Assembly: GCA_000431275.1 (NCBI GenBank)
Contig: HF989203.1
Coordinates: 1 to 25,862, forward strand
Source: Prevotella sp. CAG:755
GTDB taxonomy: Bacteria > Bacteroidota > Bacteroidia > Bacteroidales > Bacteroidaceae
Direction: 5' to 3'
Length of the DNA stretch: 25,862 nucleotides
Shown: positions 1 through 8,228 of the stretch, piece after piece
Numbering within the stretch: the stretch's first letter is position 1
Layout: each line of letters starts with the position of its first letter
The notes under the pieces: model-generated
Database searches by the model: none
What the model was told of the DNA's origin: nothing
What the model saw: only the letters and a program-made list of their open reading frames with translations
Program-made: the position numbers and the translations under genes

Positions 1-30
1 AAAAGTTGCATTTATAAGTTGAACTCAAGA
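1..30. repeat. Left copy of a 30-bp inverted repeat shared by both window ends
   Basis: The first 30 bases (beginning AAAAGTTGCATTTATAAG and ending CTCAAGA) are the exact reverse complement of 25829-25858. Similarity stops abruptly at base 31. Sharp-edged identical ends on opposite strands are what one expects when a contig stops at the terminal inverted repeats of an insertion sequence. The body of the element would lie outside the window and no transposase is visible inside. The family cannot be assigned from 30 bases. Confidence 0.75.
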
Positions 31-233
31 GACACGTAAGCAGCCACACCGTTTACCACACTATCGTCCGCTCACTCAGGCTGAGAGTGGAGGATGTGAA
101 TTAATCGGAAAAAGCCCTCCGGGAGCCCCATAATCCGGAATAAATGCGTAAGTTTGCAGACGAGTCCGGCCGCGAAAGACGCGGGCGCCCGTCCTTGTGT
201 ATCAGTCTCTGTATATGTGAGTCGCTTTTCAAT
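31..233. other. Leader and upstream region of the PBP gene, no gene seen
   Basis: I see no credible gene between the end repeat and the ATG at 234. Reading frames here on either strand have no recognisable protein content. The stretch holds a good -7 promoter box at 149-156 and a short imperfect hairpin around 75-99 (CACTC pairing with GAGTG). Any gene to the left is cut off by the end repeat. Confidence 0.5.
149..156 (+). promoter_or_regulatory. Probable -7 box for the PBP transcript
   Basis: TAAGTTTG matches the Bacteroidota housekeeping -7 consensus TAnnTTTG at every fixed base. Transcription would begin near 163 and leave a leader of about 70 bases before the ATG at 234. No convincing TTTG/TTG -33 element sits 19-21 bases upstream. 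The box overlaps the first codons of the longest possible reading frame (ATG at 144), which argues against that start. Confidence 0.5.
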
Positions 234-2588
234 ATGAGAAAAAAGTTTGTCTGCTTCCTTTGGATCTGCTTTGTGCTGGTGGTATGCGCGGCAGCGGCCT
301 TCTTCGCGGCCATCGCGCGGGGCTGGATCGGCTATGTGCCACCTCTGGCAGAGTTGCAGACACCCATCAGCCGGTTCGCCTCGCAGGTAGTTTCAGCCGA
401 CGGGGTTCTATTAGGCACGTGGTCGCGCAGCGAGAACCGCATCTTTGTGGACTACGACGAAATCTCGCCCCACGTCTTCCGTGCCCTCGTGGCCACGGAG
501 GACGTGCGCTTCAACCGTCACTCGGGCATCGACATACGAGCCTTAGGCCGCGCCGTGGTGAAACGCGGGCTCTTCGGCGACAAGGGAGCCGGCGGCGGCA
601 GTACCATCACCCAGCAGCTGGCCAAACAGCTCTACTCGTCGACAGCGTCCAGCTCTGCCGAGCGTCTCCTGCAAAAGCCCATCGAATGGGTCATTGCCGT
701 CGAACTCGAACGGCAATACACGAAGGAAGAGATTCTGACACTCTACTTGAACTACTTCGACTTCCTGCACGGCGCCGTGGGCATTAAGACGGCAGCATCC
801 ACCTACTTCGGTAAGCAGCCGCGCGATCTGACACTCACGGAAGCCGCCACTCTGGTAGGAATGTGCAAAAACCCTTCCTACTACAACCCCGTGCGCTTTC
901 CCGATCGTTGCCGCGAACGGCGTAACGTGGTGTTGGGACAAATGGAGAAAGCGGGCTTCCTCTCCGAGGCCGAGCGACAGACACTCAGCGCCGAGCCGCT
1001 GACACTCAACTTCCACCGCGCAGACCACAAGGAGGGCAGTGCCACATATCTGCGCGAGATGCTGCGCCGCGTGCTGATGGCACGCCGTCCCCAACGGGCA
1101 GACTACCACGACTGGCAGGCACAACAGTTCTACGAGGACTCTATGGCATGGGAGCGCGATCCACTCTACGGATGGTGTAACAAGAATTTCAAACGTGACG
1201 GCAGTCCATACAACATCTACACCGACGGACTGAAAATCCGGACTACGATCGATTCGCGCATGCAGCGCTATGCTGAGGAGTCAGTGCGCGGCCATGTCGC
1301 ATTCTACCTGCAACCCCTCTTCGAGCGGCAGCGACGCGGCTCGGCTACATTCCCCTATACAGACGCGCTGACGCCTGCTCAGGTAAAAGCCATTATGGAC
1401 AAAGCCATGCGCCTAAGCGACCGATACCGCACCATGAAGGCCTCAGGAGCCGACGAAACGGAGATCCGCCGGGCCTTTGACGTGCCAACAGCGATGACGG
1501 TCTACTCCTATCACGGCGACGTCGACACGGTGATGACGCCGATGGATTCTATCCGCTACTACAAATCGTTCCTGCGCGCAGCATTCTTCTCAATGGATCC
1601 CGCAAATGGGCACGTCAAGGCCTACGTCGGCGGGCTGGACTACACCCACTTCCAATATGACATGTGCACCTCGGGCCGCCGTCAGGTGGGCTCGACCATC
1701 AAGCCCTTCCTCTACGCCTTGGCCATGCAGGACGGGTTGACGCCATGCGACGAGCTAATGAACGCCCAGCGAACCTACTATGTGGCGGGGCGCCCTTGGA
1801 CTCCACGCAACACGAGCCACTCACGCTACGGCGAAATGGTGACACTTAAATGGGGCCTCTCGCGGTCGAACAATTGGATTTCTGCCGCCTTGATGCAAGC
1901 TATCGATCCCACGGGACAGCGTTTCGCCGCCCTTTTGCACGAATTCGGCGTGATGAACCGCGAAATCCATCCCTCCATGGCGCTCTGTCTGGGACCATGC
2001 GACATTTCCGTCTCGGAGATGGCCTCAGCCTACACAGCGTTCGTCAACCGCGGAATCCGTTGTGCCCCACTCTTCGTTACGCGCATCGAAGACAACCAAG
2101 GCAACGTATTGGCCGAATTCCAGCCCCGCATGAACGAAGTGATTAGCGAAGAAAGTTCGTACAAAATGATCGACATGCTGCGCGCCGTAGTCGACGGCGG
2201 AACAGCGGGTCGCCTGCGATTCAAATACCACCTCAAAGCTCCGATTGGCGCAAAAACGGGAACCACGAACCGCAATTCCGACGGATGGTTCGTCGGCTTC
2301 ACGCCGCGCTTGGTAAGTGCCTGCTGGGTGGGCGGAGAGGACCGCGACATCCACTTCAACAGTATGGCCATCGGACAAGGCGCCTCGTCGGCTCTACCCA
2401 TATGGGCCTACTATATGATCAAGGTTTACCGCGACAAGTCGCTCGGCTACCGACAGGATGAGACGTTCAGTGTGCCCCAGGATTTCGATCCCTGCTCATC
2501 GGGCACCGGTTCCGACGCAAGACCCGACTCCACGGCCACAGCGCCACTCCCAAACAGCACTCCCGGCGTGGACGGCATCTTCGACTGA
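234..2588 (+). CDS. mrcA: Class A penicillin-binding protein (bifunctional transglycosylase/transpeptidase, PBP1A-like)
   Basis: This enzyme polymerises lipid II into glycan strands and cross-links the stem peptides at the outer face of the inner membrane. From the ATG at 234 it has 784 residues, normal for the family. A basic start (MRKK) leads into one membrane anchor. The GT51 domain follows, with the ATEDVRFNRHSG motif (catalytic Glu about residue 89) and GGSTITQQLAKQL. The transpeptidase domain has the three active-site motifs: STIK (Ser487, Lys490), SRSNN, and KTGTT (Lys674). The tail is rich in Ser, Thr and Pro. An ATG at 144 in the same frame would add 30 residues without family character and run through the -7 promoter box, so 234 is preferred. 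It opens the + strand block with kdsB. The symbol reflects domain architecture; paralogues are common, so orthology is not certain. Confidence 0.95.
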   Translation: MRKKFVCFLWICFVLVVCAAAAFFAAIARGWIGYVPPLAELQTPISRFASQVVSADGVLLGTWSRSENRIFVDYDEISPHVFRALVATEDVRFNRHSGIDIRALGRAVVKRGLFGDKGAGGGSTITQQLAKQLYSSTASSSAERLLQKPIEWVIAVELERQYTKEEILTLYLNYFDFLHGAVGIKTAASTYFGKQPRDLTLTEAATLVGMCKNPSYYNPVRFPDRCRERRNVVLGQMEKAGFLSEAERQTLSAEPLTLNFHRADHKEGSATYLREMLRRVLMARRPQRADYHDWQAQQFYEDSMAWERDPLYGWCNKNFKRDGSPYNIYTDGLKIRTTIDSRMQRYAEESVRGHVAFYLQPLFERQRRGSATFPYTDALTPAQVKAIMDKAMRLSDRYRTMKASGADETEIRRAFDVPTAMTVYSYHGDVDTVMTPMDSIRYYKSFLRAAFFSMDPANGHVKAYVGGLDYTHFQYDMCTSGRRQVGSTIKPFLYALAMQDGLTPCDELMNAQRTYYVAGRPWTPRNTSHSRYGEMVTLKWGLSRSNNWISAALMQAIDPTGQRFAALLHEFGVMNREIHPSMALCLGPCDISVSEMASAYTAFVNRGIRCAPLFVTRIEDNQGNVLAEFQPRMNEVISEESSYKMIDMLRAVVDGGTAGRLRFKYHLKAPIGAKTGTTNRNSDGWFVGFTPRLVSACWVGGEDRDIHFNSMAIGQGASSALPIWAYYMIKVYRDKSLGYRQDETFSVPQDFDPCSSGTGSDARPDSTATAPLPNSTPGVDGIFD

Positions 2589-2662
2589 GTGACATCCACT
2601 GGTAATGCATGCCCACGCAGGGCTCACCAGTTCGCTCCGAAAAAACGTAAAATGTTACAGAC

Positions 2663-3415
2663 ATGAAATTCATCGCTATTATACCTGCGCGCTACGCCTC
2701 TACGCGCTTTCCCGGCAAGCCGCTGGCCATGCTGGGAGGAAAACCTATCATCCAAAGGGTCTGCGAACAGGCTCGTGCCGTGTTCGACCGCGTTCTCGTG
2801 GCCACCGACGACACCCGCATCGCAGAATGTGTCGACAACTTTGGAGGGAAAGCCGTCATGACTCGCCCAGACCACCGCAGTGGAACCGACCGATGCTTCG
2901 AGGCTTATGAGAAGGCAGGTGAGGACTGTGACGTGGTCGTCAATGTACAAGGCGACGAGCCCTTCATCGCCCCGCAGCAACTTAAAGCGGTCTGTCACTG
3001 TTTCGACAATCCGGCCACGGACATCGCCACGCTGGTAATGCCTTTTGCTCCCACAGCCACGTGGGACGAGATCGCGAACCCAAACAGCCCGAAAGTCGTC
3101 GTCGGCGCAGGTGGCCGCGCACTCTATTTCAGCCGATCCGTCATCCCTTACATCCGTGGCAGCGAGCACGCGGAATGGCCACGACGTCACACGTTCTTCA
3201 AGCACATCGGGCTATACGCCTACCGCTCCGAAGTGCTCAAACGCCTCACAGCACTCCCTCCCTCACCTCTTGAAATGGCGGAGTCACTCGAACAGCTACG
3301 TTGGCTCGAAGCCGGATATACCATCACGACAGCTGAAACGCACACCGCAACCATCGGAATCGACACGCCAGCCGACCTAGAACGCGCGGCGCAATTCCTC
3401 ACAGATCATCCATAA
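2663..3415 (+). CDS. kdsB: 3-deoxy-manno-octulosonate cytidylyltransferase (CMP-Kdo synthetase)
   Basis: It activates Kdo with CTP to CMP-Kdo, the donor for adding Kdo to lipid A in the cytoplasm, and so serves LPS inner-core synthesis. The 250-residue length is typical. The N-terminal nucleotide-binding motif is IIPARYASTRFPGKPL, followed by ATDD (about residues 48-51), TRPDHRSGTDR and VVNVQGDEPFI, which carries the metal- and CMP-binding residues. Later come the FFKHIGLYAYR segment and the ESLEQLRWLE motif near the C terminus. It starts 74 bases after the PBP stop, probably in the same transcript, with the MORN-repeat gene 39 bases downstream. The neighbourhood fits an envelope-building operon. 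The spacer before it contains a weak hairpin (2598-2631), but no T run follows. Confidence 0.97.
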   Translation: MKFIAIIPARYASTRFPGKPLAMLGGKPIIQRVCEQARAVFDRVLVATDDTRIAECVDNFGGKAVMTRPDHRSGTDRCFEAYEKAGEDCDVVVNVQGDEPFIAPQQLKAVCHCFDNPATDIATLVMPFAPTATWDEIANPNSPKVVVGAGGRALYFSRSVIPYIRGSEHAEWPRRHTFFKHIGLYAYRSEVLKRLTALPPSPLEMAESLEQLRWLEAGYTITTAETHTATIGIDTPADLERAAQFLTDHP

Positions 3416-3454
3416 CATCCCTATACACCCACTGTTATTCCAGTAAAAAAAGAC

Positions 3455-4576
3455 ATGACCAGCAAAGCCATAATCACCGCCTTGACTGCAGTACTCTTAG
3501 TGAGTATGCCGGTAGCAGGCCAGAAAATGAAAATCGGAAGCTATACGTTCAAAGACGGAGCTATTTACAGCGGCGAACTCGTATCAGGCAAACCAAACGG
3601 GAAGGGACGCACCGTCTTCAAGAACGGCGATACGTACGATGGCGAATACGTCAAAGGCAAACGCCAAGGTTACGGCATCTACACCTTCACTGACGGCGAG
3701 CGCTATGAAGGACAGTGGTTCCAAGACCACCAACACGGGAAAGGCACATTCTATTTCCGTAACAACAACCGATACGAAGGCCTCTGGTTCCGCGACTACC
3801 AACACGGCATGGGTACCATGTACTACTACAACGGAGACACCTATAAAGGCGAATGGGAAGATGACATGCGCGACGGGAAAGGCACCTACACCTATGCCGG
3901 AGGCGCTTATTACAAAGGCGAGTGGCAAAACGACCAGAAAAGCGGTCAGGGTGTTTTTGACTGGAACGACGGTTCGTATTACGACGGCCAATGGGCCAAC
4001 AATCAACGCAACGGCCAAGGAACGTTCAAATATGCAGACGGCGACACATATACCGGACAATGGAAAGACGACATCCAGCATGGCCGTGGCATATACAAGT
4101 TCCGCAACGGCGACGTCTATGAAGGCGACTATGTCCAAGGCGAGCGCACCGGTGAGGGTATCTTCACCTTCGCCAACGGCGACACTTATGTAGGACATTT
4201 TCTCAACGGCGAACAAGACGGCGAAGGCACTTTCACCTGGAAAGCAGGCGCAACGTACAAAGGCCAGTGGCGCAACAATAACCGTAATGGCCGCGGCACA
4301 TACCGTTGGAAAAACGGTGACACATACACCGGAGACTGGAAAGACAACCAAATGGACGGTGAGGGCATCTTACGCCTATCTAGTGGCGAGAAAGTCAAAG
4401 GAACGTTCAGCCAAGGCAAAAAGAACGGGAAATTCATCGAAGTTCAAAAAGACGGCTCACGCTTTGAAGGGTACTATAAAAACGGTGAAAAAGACGGACC
4501 TTTCGTTGAACGCGATGCCAACGGCAACGTCACACGCAAAGGCACCTACAAAAACGGGCGCGTCACACAAGAATGA
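3455..4576 (+). CDS. Secreted MORN-repeat protein
   Basis: The protein has 373 residues. It begins with a signal peptide (MTSKAIITALTAVLLVSMPVAGQ, cleavage likely after VAG), so it should be exported to the periplasm or beyond. The rest is an almost unbroken array of 23-residue MORN units of the form G-x-Y-x-F-x-(N/D)G-D-x-Y-x-G-x-W. I count 14 units plus a degenerate fifteenth at the C terminus, with no insertions between them. MORN arrays form extended beta-hairpin rods and in eukaryotes bind lipids or scaffold membranes; bacterial roles are mostly unknown, so no function is assigned. It lies 39 bases after kdsB and 37 bases before glgB, on the same strand. An A-rich stretch (AAAAAAAGAC) precedes the ATG. 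The 69-base period makes the gene prone to unit gain or loss. Confidence 0.93.
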   Translation: MTSKAIITALTAVLLVSMPVAGQKMKIGSYTFKDGAIYSGELVSGKPNGKGRTVFKNGDTYDGEYVKGKRQGYGIYTFTDGERYEGQWFQDHQHGKGTFYFRNNNRYEGLWFRDYQHGMGTMYYYNGDTYKGEWEDDMRDGKGTYTYAGGAYYKGEWQNDQKSGQGVFDWNDGSYYDGQWANNQRNGQGTFKYADGDTYTGQWKDDIQHGRGIYKFRNGDVYEGDYVQGERTGEGIFTFANGDTYVGHFLNGEQDGEGTFTWKAGATYKGQWRNNNRNGRGTYRWKNGDTYTGDWKDNQMDGEGILRLSSGEKVKGTFSQGKKNGKFIEVQKDGSRFEGYYKNGEKDGPFVERDANGNVTRKGTYKNGRVTQE

Positions 4577-4613
4577 AAGCACACACATACACCTTATAAT
4601 CTAATCAAAGCTT

Positions 4614-6653
4614 ATGGCACGCAAAACAACCGCACCGAAGCCAAAATTACTCAAACTGGTCAAAAATGACCCTTGGCTTCTCCCCTTTAACGACGCCATC
4701 GAAGGACGCCACAACCACGTGTTGGCCAAAATCGACGAGTTGACACAAGGAACCGGCTCACTCTCAGGGTTTGCCGATGGCCACCTCTACTTCGGTCTGC
4801 ACCGCGAGGGCACAAAATGGGTATTCCGCGAGTGGGCTCCAAACGCTACGGACATCTATCTCATCGGCGACTTCAACGAATGGAAGGAGAACGAGAGATT
4901 CCGTCTGAAACGCATCAAAGGCACAGGAAATTGGGAGCTTAAACTCCCCGGATCCGCACTCAAACACGGCGACCTGTATAAGATGAAAGTCCATTGGGAA
5001 GGCGGACAAGGCGAACGCATCCCGGCATGGTGTCGGCGCGTTGTACAGGACGAAACGACAAAAATTTTCAGCGCCCAAGTATGGGCCCCCGAACACCCCT
5101 ACGTATTCAAGAAAAAAACATTCCGCCCCAAGCGCACACCATTGCTTATCTACGAATGCCATGTAGGTATGGCGCAGGATGCAGAAAAAGTAGGCTCGTA
5201 CGACGAATTCCGCACAAAGATTCTTCCGCGCGTCGTCAAAGATGGCTACAACTGCCTGCAAATCATGGCCATACAAGAGCATCCCTACTATGGGAGTTTC
5301 GGCTACCACGTGTCGAGCTTCTTTGCGCCGTCCAGCCGGTTCGGCACGCCCGACGAACTCAAACATCTCATAGACGAGGCACACCAAAACGGTTTGGCTG
5401 TCATTATGGATCTCGTACAGAGTCATGCTGTCAAGAACGAGGTGGAGGGCTTGGGAAACCTTGCTGGCGATCCATGCCAATTCTTTTACACCGGGGCGCG
5501 CCGCGAACACCCAGCATGGGACAGCCTATGCTTTGACTACGGGAAAAATGAAGTCATCCACTTCTTGCTCTCCAACTGCAAGTACTGGCTCGAAGAGTTC
5601 CACTTCGACGGCTTTCGCTTCGATGGTGTCACTTCAATGCTCTATTACAGCCATGGCTTGGGCGAAGCGTTCTGCCAATATGGCGACTATTACAACGGTC
5701 ACCAAGACGACAATGCCATCTGCTATCTCACACTGGCAAACCAACTCATCCACGAGGTCAATCCACAAGCCATTACTATCGCAGAAGAAGTCTCTGGCAT
5801 GCCAGGCCTGGCCGCACCGTTCAAAGACGGCGGCTATGGCTTCGACTACCGCATGGCCATGAACATCCCCGACTTTTGGATCAAAGTCATCAAGGAGCGC
5901 CGAGATGAGGACTGGAAGCCCAGCAGTCTTTTCTGGGAAGTAACAAACCGCAGAGCTGACGAACATAACATCTCGTACTGCGAAAGCCACGACCAAGCCC
6001 TTGTCGGCGACAAGACTATTATATTCCGTCTCATCGATGCCGACATGTACTGGCACTTCCGTATCGGTGATGAAAACGAAACGGCCCGCCGCGGCATCGC
6101 CCTGCACAAGATGATCCGCCTCCTCACTGCCTCGACCATCAACGGCGGCTACCTTAACTTCATGGGCAACGAGTTCGGCCATCCAGAATGGATCGACTTT
6201 CCGCGCGAGGGCAACGGATGGAGCTACAAGTATGCCCGGCGTCAGTGGCATCTTGTCGATGACCCAACACTCTGCTACCACTACCTCGGCGACTTTGACC
6301 GCGCCATGCTCACGGTGCTCAAAGAAATCCGGCAATTTCCCAAGTGCCCGGTTGTCGAAATCTGGCACAACGATGGCGACCAAATTCTGGCATACAGCCG
6401 TGGCAATTTCGTTTTTGTATTCAATTTCAGTCCAAACCGCAGTTTCACAGATTACGGATTCATGGTGCCGGAAGGCGCATACGACGTCATACTCAACACC
6501 GACGCGCCTGACTTCGGCGGAAACGGGCTTGCAGACGACACCGTGCGCCACCTCACCAACTTCGACCCCTTGCTCAAACGTGACGGAAAGGGATGGCTGA
6601 AACTTTACATCCCAGCCCGTTCCGCCGTAGTGCTGAAACGAGCCGAAGAGTAA
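4614..6653 (+). CDS. glgB: 1,4-alpha-glucan branching enzyme, eukaryote-like type (GH13)
   Basis: It transfers alpha-1,4 segments to O6 of glucose to make branches in glycogen, in the cytoplasm. The 679 residues hold an N-terminal CBM48 beta-sandwich (about 60-150, with VFREWAPNATDIYLIGDFNEW), the GH13 barrel and a C-terminal beta domain. Catalytic residues are readable: nucleophile Asp337 in DGFRFDGVTSML, acid/base Glu391 in TIAEEVSGMP, and Asp460 in ESHDQALVGDK. Motifs such as ECHVGMAQ, GYHVSSFFAPSSRFGTP and NFMGNEFGHPEWIDFPR resemble human GBE1 and yeast Glc3 far more than E. coli GlgB. This matches the eukaryote-like GH13 branching-enzyme subfamily known in Bacteroidota. No other glycogen gene is nearby. 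The gene ends 6 bases before the DUF6057-like gene. Confidence 0.95.
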   Translation: MARKTTAPKPKLLKLVKNDPWLLPFNDAIEGRHNHVLAKIDELTQGTGSLSGFADGHLYFGLHREGTKWVFREWAPNATDIYLIGDFNEWKENERFRLKRIKGTGNWELKLPGSALKHGDLYKMKVHWEGGQGERIPAWCRRVVQDETTKIFSAQVWAPEHPYVFKKKTFRPKRTPLLIYECHVGMAQDAEKVGSYDEFRTKILPRVVKDGYNCLQIMAIQEHPYYGSFGYHVSSFFAPSSRFGTPDELKHLIDEAHQNGLAVIMDLVQSHAVKNEVEGLGNLAGDPCQFFYTGARREHPAWDSLCFDYGKNEVIHFLLSNCKYWLEEFHFDGFRFDGVTSMLYYSHGLGEAFCQYGDYYNGHQDDNAICYLTLANQLIHEVNPQAITIAEEVSGMPGLAAPFKDGGYGFDYRMAMNIPDFWIKVIKERRDEDWKPSSLFWEVTNRRADEHNISYCESHDQALVGDKTIIFRLIDADMYWHFRIGDENETARRGIALHKMIRLLTASTINGGYLNFMGNEFGHPEWIDFPREGNGWSYKYARRQWHLVDDPTLCYHYLGDFDRAMLTVLKEIRQFPKCPVVEIWHNDGDQILAYSRGNFVFVFNFSPNRSFTDYGFMVPEGAYDVILNTDAPDFGGNGLADDTVRHLTNFDPLLKRDGKGWLKLYIPARSAVVLKRAEE

Positions 6654-6659
6654 ACCGCC

Positions 6660-7805
6660 ATGCTATCTCCAAGATACTCAGGAAAAACGTTCCGCTCCTC
6701 AAAAACAAAGCGAAGCCGCATGCTTGTGCAGGCGTGCTTCGCCTTGTTCGCTTTCCTCTACCTCTACGTCATGCAAGGGGACTTTTTGAGTTGGAGCCTA
6801 AGTGTCCTCACATCAGGACAAAGCCATCATGCTCCCCTGCTCTACGCCTTGGCTGGCTCCTTCCTGTGTGGGCTCATGCAATACGGCACAAGCCGGCTGT
6901 TCCCGACACTTCCGCCACAAACCTATGCGCTCACCGCACTGCCAAGCGCTGTAATACTCGTCCTGCTGACGGCTTACCCAAGCTATCATGCAGCCCTCGT
7001 TGCCTCGGTCGCCGCTCTCGCATCCGGCGGCATCGCCATCAAACTTGCCCTCCATTATGGACGTAAACACATGGCCGCCGTGAATATCTGCACGTGGAAC
7101 ACGCTCACCCTCTTCTTACTCTTCCTCTTTGTCGGATTGGCAGGAAACACACACGACGTTCTCCACTACGAACTCCGCGCAGCCCGCCTTTTAATCGACA
7201 ACAAACCGGACGAAGCCGCAGAGGTGGGAAAAAAATCCCTTGCCACCTCACCACGACTCACCGCATTGCGTGCACTCGCTCTATCAAAGAAAGGACGACT
7301 CCCAGAAAACCTCTTTCACTATCCTATCAGTCCAGGCGGTTGCCGCAACTTGCTCCTAACCCCGACAGAAGCTGTCCAGCTGGGTCTTCCCCAAGCATCG
7401 CCTGGCACCATGATGAACTGTCCGGCTTTCTGGGGAGGCAGTGCGCGCCAATACTTTGACGGTCCAGTGCGCCGGTCGGCATTACGCTCAAACCGAACAG
7501 CCCAAGACTATCGCCTATGCGCCTTGCTACTCGACAAAGACATAGACCGTTTCGCAAGCGAATTGCGCACTTATTATGACCTAGACAGCCTCGCCACACC
7601 ACTCCCGACAGCCTATCGCGAAGCCCTCATACTCTATCGCCAACTGCGCACCCGCCCGATTTACCTTTACGACGACAGCGCCGGCCAAGCCAATTTCAAC
7701 GATTTTGAAACCATTCGCCGTGCATCCGGGAATCGGATGGAAAACGAAAATCGCGCACGCCGCGAATACGGGCACACCTACTGGTGGTACTACTTCTATG
7801 CCTGA
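6660..7805 (+). CDS. Integral membrane protein of unknown function, DUF6057-like
   Basis: The protein has 381 residues. About five hydrophobic helices are visible (roughly 21-38, 58-76, 88-105, 108-127 and 138-158), followed by a soluble C-terminal half of about 220 residues. That half has alpha-helical, TPR-like character (HYELRAARLLIDNKPDEAAEVGKK and similar). It ends in a conserved-looking aromatic tail, YGHTYWWYYFYA. The order of helices, the helical domain and the terminal TYWWYY motif resemble the DUF6057 family as I remember it from Bacteroidales, but the assignment is from memory. The function is unknown. It begins 6 bases after glgB, so it is probably co-transcribed with it. An in-frame ATG at 6720 (residue 21), just before the first helix, is a possible alternative start. 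Confidence 0.7.
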   Translation: MLSPRYSGKTFRSSKTKRSRMLVQACFALFAFLYLYVMQGDFLSWSLSVLTSGQSHHAPLLYALAGSFLCGLMQYGTSRLFPTLPPQTYALTALPSAVILVLLTAYPSYHAALVASVAALASGGIAIKLALHYGRKHMAAVNICTWNTLTLFLLFLFVGLAGNTHDVLHYELRAARLLIDNKPDEAAEVGKKSLATSPRLTALRALALSKKGRLPENLFHYPISPGGCRNLLLTPTEAVQLGLPQASPGTMMNCPAFWGGSARQYFDGPVRRSALRSNRTAQDYRLCALLLDKDIDRFASELRTYYDLDSLATPLPTAYREALILYRQLRTRPIYLYDDSAGQANFNDFETIRRASGNRMENENRARREYGHTYWWYYFYA

Positions 7806-8022
7806 ACTATTACGCTACAACAGCATTACCATCTCTCACAACATCTGAACAACCGGACGAACCGGACGAAGCGACAGAAAAAACGAACCATCCAACAGGC
7901 TTTCATAACCCGACAGGCAGAAACATCCGTCGCCGCCAACCACACAACACCGGGGACAACATGAAAAAAAGGGAAGCAACCCGAAAGAGAACCCTCAAAA
8001 GCGAACTTCCGCCGAGCAAAAT

Positions 8023-8058
8023 CAGTCAGCCGTCACCTTGCGACAGAACGGCTGATTG
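8023..8058. terminator. Candidate hairpin in the convergent spacer
   Basis: CAGTCAGCCGT (8023-8033) pairs with ACGGCTGATTG (8048-8058): 11 pairs including one G-T wobble, around a 14-base loop. On the + strand it is followed by AAAAAA rather than T. On the - strand it is followed by ATTTTGC. It may be a back-up terminator for either convergent transcript; strength and direction are uncertain. Confidence 0.4.
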
Positions 8059-8136
8059 AAAAAACAGAACGGCCGACTGTTCCTACGGACGCTGCGACAG
8101 CCTCCTCTACCGGTATATGGCTCTACTGTCCAGCTG

Positions 8137-8175
8137 AAAAGAAATGCCCCGGCAACGGTCCTGTCGGGGCATTTC
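8137..8175 (-). terminator. Rho-independent terminator for the ybaK transcript
   Basis: GAAATGCCCCG (8141-8151) pairs perfectly with CGGGGCATTTC (8165-8175), and three more pairs can extend the stem inward (one G-T). Read on the - strand, the stem is followed at once by TTTT (8137-8140). It lies about 50 bases past the ybaK stop, so it probably ends the uvrA-ybaK transcript. The GC-rich stem may also stop + strand transcripts from the glgB block. Confidence 0.75.
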
Positions 8176-8228
8176 GTATGATAAAATCAACAATGACTTG
8201 ACTCTCTTACGTGAAGAGGCATCCCGCC

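Larger units (their letters stand above)
7806..8228. other. Convergent spacer of about 420 bases, no gene seen
   Basis: This gap lies between the 3' ends of the DUF6057-like gene (+) and ybaK (-). A 91-codon frame at 7784-8059 overlaps the previous gene and has low-complexity, unfamiliar content, so I do not call it. The spacer holds a short direct repeat (ACCGGACGA twice, 7852-7869) and two hairpins, at 8023-8058 and 8141-8175. Confidence 0.6.

Noticed and set aside
144..233. Longer start for the PBP gene
   Set aside because: It would overlap a full-consensus -7 box and adds a Cys-rich stretch unlike the family before the membrane anchor.
2598..2631. Hairpin between the PBP gene and kdsB as a terminator
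   Set aside because: The stem is short with unequal internal bulges and no T run follows; gene order suggests continuous transcription.
3584..4351. 255-codon antisense frame and a 184-codon shifted frame inside the MORN gene
   Set aside because: Both are periodic low-complexity products of the 69-base repeat read in other frames, with no start or domain evidence.
5634..6551. 305-codon antisense frame in glgB, and similar frames opposite lon and tgt
   Set aside because: All are shadows of well-recognised enzymes with complete catalytic motifs on the other strand.
7784..8059. 91-codon frame overlapping the end of the DUF6057-like gene
   Set aside because: Low-complexity, Thr/Pro/Arg-rich content, overlap with a real gene, and no homologous motif.
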